59,567 nucleotides of DNA from an uncultured Candidatus Saccharibacteria bacterium (GTDB lineage Bacteria > Patescibacteriota > Saccharimonadia > Saccharimonadales > Saccharimonadaceae): assembly GCA_946527885.1 (NCBI GenBank), contig CAMMYO010000002.1, positions 1 through 59,567 of the forward strand. The letters run 5' to 3'. Positions 29,801 through 36,616 of the stretch are shown one piece after another; within the stretch, counting starts at the first letter, position 1, and every line of letters begins with the position of its first letter. The translations under genes and the position numbers were made by a program. Below the pieces are notes generated by a model that saw nothing but the letters and a program-made list of their open reading frames with translations, was not told the DNA's origin and ran no database searches.

Positions 29801-29886
29801 TCAGCAAAAACTGGCGCTGCGCATGCGTATACGCTAAACAGCGTCGCAAAGATAATTAACACTAACCTCTTAAGGCGTTCTGCCAT
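26839..29886 (-). CDS. VirB6/TrbL-like polytopic membrane protein, first gene of the T4SS operon
   Basis: 1015 aa. A signal peptide (about 1-28) is followed by a short Cys-containing domain and five to seven TM helices between about 70 and 350 (e.g. TNTVLVIFLLIIVFSQISGI, ALVYFLAMISPLAIICYTL). This is the VirB6/TrbL arrangement. Residues about 370-1015 are a long soluble, helical, charged domain not found in classical VirB6. VirB6 proteins form the inner-membrane channel. It is the first gene of the leftward operon, behind a near-perfect promoter placed so that the message would be nearly leaderless, and it faces the pilin array. Confidence 0.85.
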   Translation of the reverse strand: MAERLKRLVLIIFATLFSVYACAAPVFAEPETNTGESPTDLSEITEVTDFSDENRETCYDAAGYVGWLVCPGAGFLSGIIDGAFNILEQLIKIKPISRDANSPFLQVWEYFRGFTNTVLVIFLLIIVFSQISGIGISNYGVKRALPRFIVGAILANVSLTICMVAMDLSTITGSGLYALFNDILASALANGNISDFAQSISIADLTAAILGIGVTGAGVITVALTMNGGVMGLMVMLLPVILAGVLAVVSAIITMAARQALVYFLAMISPLAIICYTLPNTEKWFRRWYDTFVRMLIFYPMFSVLYGASQLAGVVIITSADNWLTVILGIAVRVLPLFMTFPLLRMTGTVLGGINGMVFRLANPATRSLQRYAGESRELARQRQLANTNPNRGVSTRLAQYLENRRARRAFDTRNLTANNVDTYTTNAMASMRTDGFGSNRGYRLRAYQEQQIRKMENDIARRQIATDIDEGLDENAFGARHRDAIIANNNRFGHLVVDDHMATVRQRQVSLANAKSRADRIRTALETDKNGDFKDTSVESQNIQNQLLDTFHYQNFNSQDAHHSLRSAMATAISARNKVDREEEAEYETLFDAMPAGPGPLNQLTEAARNKDANALEAALRIVAKRGDWDLLDRKVAEITPMITGEENIEMQKRLADTLVQYKKDDWRLGLYGKALMMRRGMNGNAEYNGNDLNLRSFVTFDEFLSERRHLDSNGEIVTVTNAQGETVDSVTGENAKMFRKVCIDQLADDEKNASFVLEMDKNGIKQQVRDMYGEEEVDPATGAKTFVYRMPAPTVTTYAPDGSVLSVKEQSPIAHQLKYLRSALCDGPEGEKLKYEILMATGNFDVNIGQMQSQIKDNTFDGEQLFANRRDYLASEVHQDIIHKQVLELVRDMSPQQIAKQKSDTIKSLNAFLLAYNDAKARRQHAIDPTVDIHADKCMSADGKMVLSKEFIDALNAHGQLNALCQKNQSMRLGEMNTSIVELLGLHTEDNNTGAGWVDPRTITFTPTPPTTP

Positions 29887-29888
29887 AT

Positions 29889-29924
29889 GTTCTTAATTAT
29901 ATCACAGTTGAGCTTTTTAGTCAA
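29889..29924 (-). promoter_or_regulatory. T4SS operon promoter
   Basis: On the minus strand, TTGACT (29919-29924), a 17-nt spacer and TATAAT (29896-29901). The expected start point is about 3 nt before the ATG at 29886, so there is no room for a ribosome-binding site. Confidence 0.8.
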
Positions 29925-30008
29925 GTGGTGACCATAGGATTGGCGAGCTTACGCTAGCTTGGCTACTCTTGACTGACCCACCGTGATTATTTGACCTTTA
30001 TATATATA

Positions 30009-30028
30009 ATGTATGTTATAATTTTATC
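30009..30028 (+). promoter_or_regulatory. Extended -10 promoter of the pilin array
   Basis: TGTTATAAT (TATAAT at 30017-30022) has an extended -10 TG motif and no convincing -35 at standard spacing. It is divergent from the T4SS operon promoter about 110 bp away. Confidence 0.5.
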
Positions 30029-30051
30029 AAACAATTGGAAAAATTTAAAAT

Positions 30052-30408
30052 ATGAGCTCAAACAATAAGAAAATATTTCAAAAGGTGCTAACAGCTGTCT
30101 TTGTTTGCGTCTTTGCGGCTAGCGCGCTAGTCGTGTCAAATGCATACGCCGAAGGCGATTGTATGTTTTTGAATCCGTGCGATATGGAAGGGATTGCGGA
30201 ATCTGCAGTTACAGCTTTAACTGGTGCTGTTTACGTCGCGGGCGGCGTTGGCGTAATTATTTGTGGTATCATCTGGGCGACTGCGCTAGATAATGATGGT
30301 CGTGTAGCGATGGCGAAGCGGCGCATGACGGAAATTATTGTTGGCGTAGCGGTATTTGCTTTAATGGATGCAATTATTACTGTGCTTGGTCTAAGGAGCG
30401 ATGGATAA
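30052..30408 (+). CDS. T4SS pilin-like protein 1
   Basis: 118 aa. A signal-like first hydrophobic segment (about 12-33) ends ANAYAEG, followed by a short loop with two Cys and two more TM helices (AVYVAGGVGVIICGIIWATAL and ITEIIVGVAVFALMDAIITVL type). Between the helices are basic residues (AMAKRRM), as in TrbC/VirB2 pilins. It is the first of six tandem genes and lacks the GDPxKxKKGK loop of the others, so it is the most diverged. It probably inserts in the membrane and assembles into a pilus or channel. Confidence 0.8.
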   Translation: MSSNNKKIFQKVLTAVFVCVFAASALVVSNAYAEGDCMFLNPCDMEGIAESAVTALTGAVYVAGGVGVIICGIIWATALDNDGRVAMAKRRMTEIIVGVAVFALMDAIITVLGLRSDG

Positions 30409-30411
30409 AGT

Positions 30412-30957
30412 ATGAGCGTCTTTTCGTATTTTGGTATTCAGTTAGGTACTCCGCTTAACTATGATGCTTTCAACGGCGGCAGCATTGAAGGCATTATGAA
30501 TGGTATCTATGAAAACATCGGCAATATCATGGGTCAGGTTTTGACCGTTATGGGTATTGTTGGTTTGATTGGTATCGTATATGGCGCCTTGATGTATTCT
30601 ATGGCAGGCGCAAGTCCAGATAAGGCCGGAAAAGGTAAGAAAGCGATTACGAACTCGATAATCGGTACGATTATTTGTGGTGTTGGTACTACGGTCTTGA
30701 GTGCCATTTATGGTATTATGCAGGCTGCTGATTTGAATACTGTTATTACGACGATAGTTGACGAGCTTGCTTTCTGGGTTGGCGCGGTTTCGATTACGAT
30801 GATTGTTTACGGCGCATTGCTCTACGCGCTTGGTGGCACGAATCCTTCGAATACGGCAAAAGGAAAGCAAGCGATTACGATGGCTTGTATCGGTATGGCG
30901 ATCGCAATGTTGGCTGAGGCGATTTTGCACTTCGTAACAAATGCGGTGGGCTTGTAA
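30412..30957 (+). CDS. T4SS pilin-like protein 2, internally duplicated
   Basis: 181 aa, 3 nt after the previous gene. There is no clear cleavable signal. Two copies of a two-helix pilin unit are present, one with VYGALMYSMAGASPDKAGKGKKAI (first about 55-105) and the second VYGALLYALGGTNPSNTAKGKQAI (about 130-178). Each is helix, Gly-Pro/Lys loop, helix. It is thus a fused double pilin. Confidence 0.8.
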   Translation: MSVFSYFGIQLGTPLNYDAFNGGSIEGIMNGIYENIGNIMGQVLTVMGIVGLIGIVYGALMYSMAGASPDKAGKGKKAITNSIIGTIICGVGTTVLSAIYGIMQAADLNTVITTIVDELAFWVGAVSITMIVYGALLYALGGTNPSNTAKGKQAITMACIGMAIAMLAEAILHFVTNAVGL

Positions 30958-30973
30958 TTAATAGGGGTAATAT

Positions 30974-31594
30974 ATGAAAAATGCATTAAAGAAAATCTTA
31001 CTCGGGATGGCACTAATTTGCGGTAGTGTTGGCGTGTGCTTGACTTTGTCGCAAAATGTTGATGCCTGCCCTATTGATTCTAGGTTGTGCTTTAGCGAAG
31101 GATCGATTGATAACGTAAAAGATACATCGGCGAATCTTCGCAATACCGTGATGTCGTCAATCGAAATTTTAGCGGCACTTGTGGGCGCAGTTTCGATTAT
31201 GGGCATTATGTATAACGCAATGATGTATTCTTTCTCTTTGGGCGATCCTGGAAAAGCAAGTAAGGCGAAGCAAGGTATCGTTTTTTCGATTACCGGTGCG
31301 GTTATCGCGGCTGGTGCCACGATTATTACGGGTCTCGTGGCGATGGTGGCGAATGTTGGAGATCTCTCGGAACTTCCGGCTGGTATTCTTACGCTTGCAA
31401 ACTGGTTTGCGATTATGACCGGAAGCGGTATGTTGCTAGCGGCTGCATATGGCGGTTTCTTGATGGCGACCTCGGCCGGAAATCCGCAAAAAGTTCAGCT
31501 GGGCAAAAAGTGTATTATTGCGGGCATCACTGGTATTGTGATTACGGTGTTTGCTCATATATTGCTTGGTCTGTTTGTAGGTGCTATAGGTTAG
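30974..31594 (+). CDS. T4SS pilin-like protein 3, internally duplicated
   Basis: 206 aa. A signal peptide (about 1-28) is followed by a short Cys-containing segment and then two pilin units with loops SLGDPGKASKAKQGI and SAGNPQKVQLGKKCI. AGGGGT lies upstream of the ATG. Same family and architecture as the preceding gene. Confidence 0.8.
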   Translation: MKNALKKILLGMALICGSVGVCLTLSQNVDACPIDSRLCFSEGSIDNVKDTSANLRNTVMSSIEILAALVGAVSIMGIMYNAMMYSFSLGDPGKASKAKQGIVFSITGAVIAAGATIITGLVAMVANVGDLSELPAGILTLANWFAIMTGSGMLLAAAYGGFLMATSAGNPQKVQLGKKCIIAGITGIVITVFAHILLGLFVGAIG

Positions 31595-31664
31595 TCTTGC
31601 AAAAGATAGTTCGTATATTATAAAATATAACCAGAATAACATTTTCTACTAAGAAGGAGAAAAG

Positions 31665-32201
31665 ATGAAAAATATAAAAAGTATCTTGAAGGCCGGCGCT
31701 CTAGCGATTCTTGCTACCGTTATGATTGCGTCGCCTACGTTTGCGGATTGTCCAAATCTTCCGGGCACTCCAAGCAACTACCCTGATCTCTACTTCAACA
31801 GCGAACATGCTTCGCCTGGAAACGGGTTTGTTCAGTACTGCCAGCGCGCTCGCTTGACGGCCGAAGATGGCTCTGAGTCTACCTATTACATTTACGGTAA
31901 ATCGACCGCAGCTTGTGCTCAGGCTGGTGTTGCTACTTCTGATGGCAATATTTGTACTGAAGCTACTAGCTTAACTTTGAACGAGATTGTCTCGCAGGTT
32001 ATCAGCACGATTATTTATATCATTGGTATCGTTGCGGTTATCATGATTATTCTTGGCGGTATTCACTATGCTACTTCCCAGGGCGATCCTGCTAAGGTTA
32101 AGAAAGGTAAGGATACAATCCTTTACGGTATCATTGGTCTCGTAATCGCGATTCTTGCTTACGCAATTGTTAACTTCGTTCTCGAAGCTCTTAACAGATA
32201 A
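31665..32201 (+). CDS. T4SS pilin-like protein 4
   Basis: 178 aa. A signal peptide (about 1-28, ending PTFADC) is followed by a roughly 80-residue exported domain with four Cys, and then a single pilin unit with the canonical loop SQGDPAKVKKGKDTI between two TM helices. AAGGAG precedes the ATG by 7 nt. The extra Cys-rich domain sets it apart from its neighbours and may be displayed on the fibre. Confidence 0.82.
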   Translation: MKNIKSILKAGALAILATVMIASPTFADCPNLPGTPSNYPDLYFNSEHASPGNGFVQYCQRARLTAEDGSESTYYIYGKSTAACAQAGVATSDGNICTEATSLTLNEIVSQVISTIIYIIGIVAVIMIILGGIHYATSQGDPAKVKKGKDTILYGIIGLVIAILAYAIVNFVLEALNR

Positions 32202-32297
32202 TATCGTTTCTCTGCTCCGCTATCAGTTTGATAGCGGAGTTTTTGTTGGCAAAAAATCGGTTTGATGTTATATTATACATTAGATAAGGAGAATAAA

Positions 32298-32678
32298 ATG
32301 AGTAAAATTAAAAATGCATTAGCGATTGCTGGAACTACTATTACTTGGGGCGCATTAAACGCTTTCAATAAGGTTTCTGCTATGAGCGCACACGACGCTG
32401 CAAATAGAGCAAAAGTTGGCGGCGGATTCGATGATTCGGAGACCGGTGATATTTCGGTTGATATTCGCAGCATCTTTAACTTTATTTTCGGCGTGATGGG
32501 TATTGTTGCTGTGATTGTAATTATCTTGGGTGGCTTCAATTTCATGACTTCGACTGGCGATCCTGGTAAGGTAAAGAAAGGCAAGGATACGATTTTGTGG
32601 GGTGTCGTTGGTTTGTTGGTTGTGCTCTTCTCGTTCGCAATTGTGAACTTCATCTTGAACGCAATTAGTGGAGAGTAG
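32298..32678 (+). CDS. T4SS pilin-like protein 5
   Basis: 126 aa when started at ATG 32298 (MSKIKNALAI), which has AAGGAG 7 nt upstream; the track start at 32262 has none. A signal-like N-terminus, a short Asp/Gly segment, and one pilin unit with STGDPGKVKKGKDTI follow. It shares the loop almost exactly with pilins 4 and 6. Confidence 0.82.
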   Translation: MSKIKNALAIAGTTITWGALNAFNKVSAMSAHDAANRAKVGGGFDDSETGDISVDIRSIFNFIFGVMGIVAVIVIILGGFNFMTSTGDPGKVKKGKDTILWGVVGLLVVLFSFAIVNFILNAISGE

Positions 32679-32679
32679 G

Positions 32680-33306
32680 ATGAAGACGTCAAGTAAGATT
32701 GCAATTGCTTCTGGTTCGGTGTTTGCTAGTATTGCTGCCCTTTTGATCAGGGGTCATGCGTTTGCTGCGTATAGTATTGGAGATAAGGTGTGTCACACTG
32801 CTGGCTGTGCCGACGGCGACCCTACTGGTGCCGTAGCTGGCATAGTTGAGACGATTACGAATGCGATTATTGGCATAGTTGGTGTCTTGGCCGTACTGAT
32901 GATTGTTTGGGGTGGCATTCAGATGATGACCTCTTCGGGCGATCCTGGTAAGGTAAAGAAAGGCAAGGACACGGTTATCTGGGGTCTTATCGGTATGGTA
33001 ATTGCTATCTTTGCCTATACGATTAGAGATATGGTTTACAACGCAGTTACGGGTAATGCTGGCGGCATCGATGGCACACTTGCTTGGATTGGCACAGAAG
33101 TTGGCCAAGTTGTAACGCTAATATTCGGTATTATCGGTATCATTGCGGTCGGTGTTACGATTTGGGGTGGTATCCAGATGATGATCTCGACTGGTGACCC
33201 TGGCAAGATTAAGAAAGGCAAAGATACTTTGATTTGGGGTATTGTCGGTCTTTTGATTGCCCTATTCTCCTACACGATTGTTGGCTTCGTGCTAAATTCA
33301 ATCTAG
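32680..33306 (+). CDS. T4SS pilin-like protein 6, internally duplicated
   Basis: 208 aa from ATG 32680 (MKTSSKIAIA), preceded by GGAGAG; the GTG start in the track lies inside the preceding gene. A signal peptide (about 1-30) is followed by two full pilin units with SSGDPGKVKKGKDTV and STGDPGKIKKGKDTL. The two units are far more alike than those in pilins 2 and 3, which points to a recent fusion or duplication. A terminator follows. Confidence 0.82.
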   Translation: MKTSSKIAIASGSVFASIAALLIRGHAFAAYSIGDKVCHTAGCADGDPTGAVAGIVETITNAIIGIVGVLAVLMIVWGGIQMMTSSGDPGKVKKGKDTVIWGLIGMVIAIFAYTIRDMVYNAVTGNAGGIDGTLAWIGTEVGQVVTLIFGIIGIIAVGVTIWGGIQMMISTGDPGKIKKGKDTLIWGIVGLLIALFSYTIVGFVLNSI

Positions 33307-33324
33307 ATATCTTGAAGATAAAAA

Positions 33325-33352
33325 ATATGCGCCTGAGGGCGTATATTTTTTA
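33325..33352 (+). terminator. Terminator of the pilin array
   Basis: ATATGCGCC TGA GGGCGTATAT followed by TTTTTT, 19 nt after the last pilin stop. Confidence 0.8.
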
Positions 33353-33402
33353 GGTTTTCGTCACGACTTTATACTAATAAAGCGGCTGGTTTGATATGCG
33401 CA

Positions 33403-33430
33403 AAAGCCCCGTCTTGATGAACGGGGCTTT
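33403..33430 (-). terminator. Terminator of the hsp20 gene
   Basis: AAAGCCCCGT / ACGGGGCTTT with an 8-nt loop, directly after the hsp20 stop on the minus strand. Confidence 0.75.
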
Positions 33431-33434
33431 AAGA

Positions 33435-33947
33435 CTAGTTGATAGTGATGCGCTTGGCTTCTTGAATCTTCTCTTTTTCGAAAGAGATGGTTAGGACGCC
33501 GTCTTTGAGGACTGCTTCAACGCCATCTTCCTTGACCTGAACCGGCAAGGCGATAGTGCGGCTGAATTCACCCCAGTAGCATTCCTGAATGTGCCACTGA
33601 GTAGCCTTATCGTCTTCGCCGCCGCTGAGGACGCCAGAGATGGTAAGGATGTTGTCTGAGATAGAAACATCGAGATCTTTGCGTTCGATACCGGCAGTGC
33701 GGGCTTTTACGATAAGTTTAGTTGCGGTTTCGTAAACATCAACAGCGAGCTGGCCTGGAAGATCGTCCTCTTCCCAAGCGTCATTTGGATCTTCTGCGAC
33801 GTAAGTTTCTTCAACCGCAACAGCTGGAGTGTTGTCTGGGGTTTCCACCATTTCCTCTTCGGCAACTAAACCAGGATTGCCATCCTCTGACAAGAAGGCG
33901 GCAGTGAGCTCATCATCCAAGCTCATTTCGTCTTGTTTGCGAGACAT
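33435..33947 (-). CDS. Hsp20/alpha-crystallin small heat-shock protein
   Basis: 170 aa from ATG 33947 (MSRKQDEMSLDDE). GGAGG lies 12 nt upstream, and the longer track start has no support. The first 65 residues are acidic and disordered. The alpha-crystallin domain (about 75-165) has VDVYETATKLIVKA, DLDVSISDNILTISG and the terminal GVLTISFEK strand. It is an ATP-independent holdase. The promoter (TTGATT-N17-TATAAT on the minus strand, about 33984-34012) gives a leader of about 40 nt; no CIRCE is visible here. Confidence 0.92.
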   Translation of the reverse strand: MSRKQDEMSLDDELTAAFLSEDGNPGLVAEEEMVETPDNTPAVAVEETYVAEDPNDAWEEDDLPGQLAVDVYETATKLIVKARTAGIERKDLDVSISDNILTISGVLSGGEDDKATQWHIQECYWGEFSRTIALPVQVKEDGVEAVLKDGVLTISFEKEKIQEAKRITIN

Positions 33948-34032
33948 AATATAAATTTCCTCCACTATTACACTCTTAAGCTTTATTATATGGGGATTTT
34001 TTCTTAAAATCAAGCAATAAGGAGGTAATGTT

Positions 34033-34155
34033 GTGAAAAATACAATAATCAGAAATTTGGGCGAAATGTTTTGTCCGCACACCTGTATTTCTTGCGGTAG
34101 GATTGGTGGAGTAATTTGTGATTGTTGTAAAAATAACATCATTAATCAAGAATGA
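34033..34155 (+). pseudogene. comF: N-terminal zinc-ribbon part of comF, ended by an in-frame TGA
   Basis: AAGGAGG followed by GTG at 34033 opens a frame of 40 codons with two CxxC-type pairs (HTCISCG, CDCCK). It ends at TGA 34153-34155. The very next codons continue in the same frame as RFCLNCGSSLRDGFCAEC and then the phosphoribosyltransferase ORF, so this is the 5' part of one ComF-type gene. Either the gene is broken by a nonsense change, or the TGA is read through, or the base is a sequence error. Confidence 0.65.
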
Positions 34156-34701
34156 CGCTTTTGTTTAAACTGCGGGTCGTCATTAAGGGATGGTTTCTGC
34201 GCTGAATGCAGGGATTTGCCATTCGATAGGCAGTTTTGCGTCGGGGCGCGAATTGGTGCTTTGGAATTGCTGATTAACGACTACAAGTTTAAGGCGGTGC
34301 GAGCAGCGCGGTTTGACTTGGTTGATATGTTGAGCGCGCGGATTGATAGACTTCCAGGTATGAGGGTGGTGCCGATTCCGACGATTCCGCGACATGTACG
34401 GGAGCGTGGCTTCGATCATATTGGAAGCTTAGCGAAAGAATTGGCGCTCAGAATTGATGGAGTGTATTGCCCCGCGCTAACGAGAAACAAAAATACGACT
34501 CAGGTGGGAGCCGATAAGGAAAAGCGGATTGCGCAAGCGACCGAGGCGTTTAGTTGCGGCAAGAAAATGGAGCCAGGCGCGGATTATCTGCTGGTTGACG
34601 ATATTTGGACAACTGGCAGTAGTATGAAATCCGCAGCGAGGCTCCTAAGAGCGAATGGAGCGAGAGCAGTTAGTATTGCTCTGCTGGCGCGTAGTGCCTA
34701 G
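34156..34701 (+). pseudogene. comF: ComF-family phosphoribosyltransferase part, downstream of the in-frame TGA
   Basis: Open from just after the TGA at 34153 to TAG at 34701; the track reports its ATG-started part 34216-34701 (161 aa). The segment starts with the second Cys pair and then has ALELLINDYKF, VPIPTIPRHVRERGFDHI and the PRPP-binding loop YLLVDDIWTTGSS. These are the hallmarks of the ComF family linked to DNA uptake. The reading frame and motifs are fully preserved, so decay, if any, is recent. An internal ATG start at 34216 would give a protein without its Zn ribbons. It is convergent with pilin 7, overlapping by 4 nt. Confidence 0.7.
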
Positions 34702-35117
34702 TTCGAGACAGTGCCGATAGCGCCGATGACGAAGTTTACGATTGCATACGAGAAGACGGCGATGATAAGGCCGATGATGGCATACATAATAGTATTCTTT
34801 GCGTCGGTAACTTTCTTGCTGTCGCCGCCGGAAAGGATGTAGCGGATGCCGCCAAGAACTAGCATGATAACGGCAATAATACCAACGATGTAAAGAATCG
34901 TATTGGTGATGCGTGAAAATGCACCGTCAGTGCCGACGAGTTCGACAGGCATGCCTGCACCGCGAGCGGCATTGGCGCCGGCCTGGGCTGGGTTGGTGTT
35001 TAGAGTTGCTTCTTCGGTGGCGAATACCTTGTGTGCGGCTAGGCTAATGTTTGCACTAGCGAGAACAGCGGCAGCGGCCATCTGTGTGGTAAATTTGTTC
35101 ACTTTTATTGCTCCCAT
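34698..35117 (-). CDS. T4SS pilin-like protein 7 (stand-alone)
   Basis: 139 aa. A signal peptide (about 1-30), a short Ala-rich segment, and one pilin unit with the loop SGGDSKKVTDAKNTI between two TM helices. It is related to the array at 30-33 kb but lies alone on the opposite strand. A GTG at 35102 with GGGAG upstream is an alternative start. TATAAT is found about 27 nt upstream of the ATG. Confidence 0.8.
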   Translation of the reverse strand: MGAIKVNKFTTQMAAAAVLASANISLAAHKVFATEEATLNTNPAQAGANAARGAGMPVELVGTDGAFSRITNTILYIVGIIAVIMLVLGGIRYILSGGDSKKVTDAKNTIMYAIIGLIIAVFSYAIVNFVIGAIGTVSN

Positions 35118-35219
35118 TCGTTAGAAATATATTTTTATTATATCACAGATTGCGGAAAAATGCAATAGCAGTATAAAGCTTGGCAGTTTCGGACTATCTG
35201 TGGTAAAATATAGGTTATT

Positions 35220-35312
35220 GGAGGGTTACCCAAGTGGCTGAAGGGGACGGTTTGCTAAATCGTTAGACTGGCGAAAGCTGGTGCGAGAGTTCGAATCTCT
35301 CACCCTCCGCCA
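35220..35312 (+). tRNA. tRNA-Ser (GCT)
   Basis: The acceptor GGAGGGT/ACCCTCC, the D arm, the anticodon loop TTGCTAA with GCT, a long variable arm (type II), GTTCGAATC in the T arm and an encoded CCA are all present. It reads AGC/AGU. Confidence 0.96.
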
Positions 35313-35313
35313 A

Positions 35314-35343
35314 AAGATACTCAAGGAATTGGGTATTTTTTGT
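35314..35343 (+). terminator. Terminator after tRNA-Ser(GCT)
   Basis: GATACTC / GGGTATTTTTT hairpin immediately after the CCA end. Confidence 0.7.
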
Positions 35344-35381
35344 TGCTTTTTATTTTGATTATGCTCGTGTATAATTAAACT

Positions 35382-35852
35382 ATGGAAAAGAATAGTGAGA
35401 CTTTTGTAGAGTGGGACGCTAAGGAGTTTATCGAATACAAGCGCGGCACTAGCTGGTATATCGTATTGGCGTTGGTAGTGCTATTGCTTGGCGCGTTTGC
35501 GGTCTGGCAGCAACAGTGGAGTTTCTTGGTTTTGATCGTGGTGGCGACAATTGCGCTTGTGATTTATATTATGCGTCCGCCGCGTACGTTGCACTATAAG
35601 CTGACGGCTGAGGGTATTGAGGAAGGTAAATATACTCTCAAATATGAAGATTACCGCTCGTTCGGTGTTCTAAACGAAAACAATCACTATTCTATTGTCT
35701 TGATTCCAAAAAAGCGCTTTTCTCCTCGTATTATGATTTACTTCCCAGAGGATTCGGGCGAAAAAATCGTGGACGTATTTGGCGAAAGATTGCCGATGGA
35801 GCCGGTAAAGCTTGATTTGGTTGATCAGTTGATTAGGCTTTTGCGAATTTAG
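35382..35852 (+). CDS. Small membrane protein with two TM helices and PH-like C-terminal domain
   Basis: 156 aa. A short polar N-terminus precedes two adjacent TM helices (about 22-42 and 46-65). The C-terminal beta-rich domain (about 70-156) has YKLTAEGIEEGKYTLKYED, a pattern seen in bacterial PH-like membrane proteins. TATAAT ends 6 nt before the ATG, so the message is probably leaderless. No function is assigned. Confidence 0.7.
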   Translation: MEKNSETFVEWDAKEFIEYKRGTSWYIVLALVVLLLGAFAVWQQQWSFLVLIVVATIALVIYIMRPPRTLHYKLTAEGIEEGKYTLKYEDYRSFGVLNENNHYSIVLIPKKRFSPRIMIYFPEDSGEKIVDVFGERLPMEPVKLDLVDQLIRLLRI

Positions 35853-35906
35853 CATAAGCGTGATATACTTGGAGCAAGGTTTATATAAAATTAAAAGGTG
35901 GGCTAT

Positions 35907-36437
35907 ATGGACAAGAGTAATGATGCTGCGCAGGATGAATTGCAGCAAGCGATTAATAATATAACGAATGGAGCTGGCGGCGGTGCGTCGAGCAGTGCTG
36001 ATGTTGTAGCGGCGATTGAAAGCCAGGTTGCTGGTAACGCTGCGGCGGCAGGCGCTTTGCCTTTGCCTGAATTCCCTGCCCCGGAAGCGCCAAAAGTTGA
36101 TGAGCCAAAGATTGAGATTGCGGCTGCGCCATTGGATGCTCGTCCAGAAGCTGCGGCAGTTGCAACGAAGGCGATTTATGGTGATCCGGATTTGGATAAG
36201 GTACGCTCGAACGCTTTGAGTGACATTCGCCCAATTTTGGAGAAAATTGATATTAGTGCCGAAAAGAAATTCATGGTTTACCGTGATATTATAGATGTCT
36301 TTGATGACAAAGCCTGCTTTGAGCCTGCCTATGCTGCGGCAAATAAGATTGCCGACGACAAGGAACGCGCAGAAGCATTGCTCTATATCATTGAGAAGAT
36401 TGACGCCCTTGGCATTCAGATGCCGACTGCGAAATAA
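35907..36437 (+). CDS. Ala/Glu-rich hypothetical protein
   Basis: 176 aa from ATG 35907 (MDKSNDAAQD). AAAGG lies 8 nt upstream, and the track's GTG at 35898 overlaps that site. The N-terminal 85 residues are Ala/Pro/Glu-rich and probably disordered. The C-terminal part (about 100-176) is a compact helical region (AEKKFMVYRDIIDVFD, DDKERAEALLYIIEKID). No TM segment and no family recognised. A strong terminator follows. Confidence 0.65.
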   Translation: MDKSNDAAQDELQQAINNITNGAGGGASSSADVVAAIESQVAGNAAAAGALPLPEFPAPEAPKVDEPKIEIAAAPLDARPEAAAVATKAIYGDPDLDKVRSNALSDIRPILEKIDISAEKKFMVYRDIIDVFDDKACFEPAYAAANKIADDKERAEALLYIIEKIDALGIQMPTAK

Positions 36438-36453
36438 TATAGCTGACTTTTGG

Positions 36454-36485
36454 AAATCCCCTGCTCGCTGGCGGGGGATTTTTGG
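36454..36485 (+). terminator. Terminator after the 35907 gene
   Basis: AAATCCCC(t)GC / GC(g)GGGGATTTTT with a short loop, 17 nt after the stop. Confidence 0.85.
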
Positions 36486-36517
36486 TGGTTGGGGTTGCGG
36501 CGTTGATGTTTGGCTGA

Positions 36518-36583
36518 TGTGGAGATTGTGGGTTTGCTTGGTGGAGAGCTGTGGAGATTGTGGGTTTGCTTGGTGGAGAGCTG
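36518..36583. repeat. Two tandem copies of a 32-bp direct repeat
   Basis: A 32-bp unit beginning TGTGGAGATTGTGGG starts at 36518 and again at 36550, apparently identical. It lies in the gene-free 477 bp between the 35907 gene and groEL, just left of the palindrome array. Confidence 0.75.
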
Positions 36584-36616
36584 TTTTTAATGTCTTTTTG
36601 AGCAAGAGTTTGTTGG

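Noticed and set aside
35670-36605. 311-aa ORF on the - strand
   Set aside because: Opposite to two real + strand genes and runs through a terminator and the 32-bp repeats.
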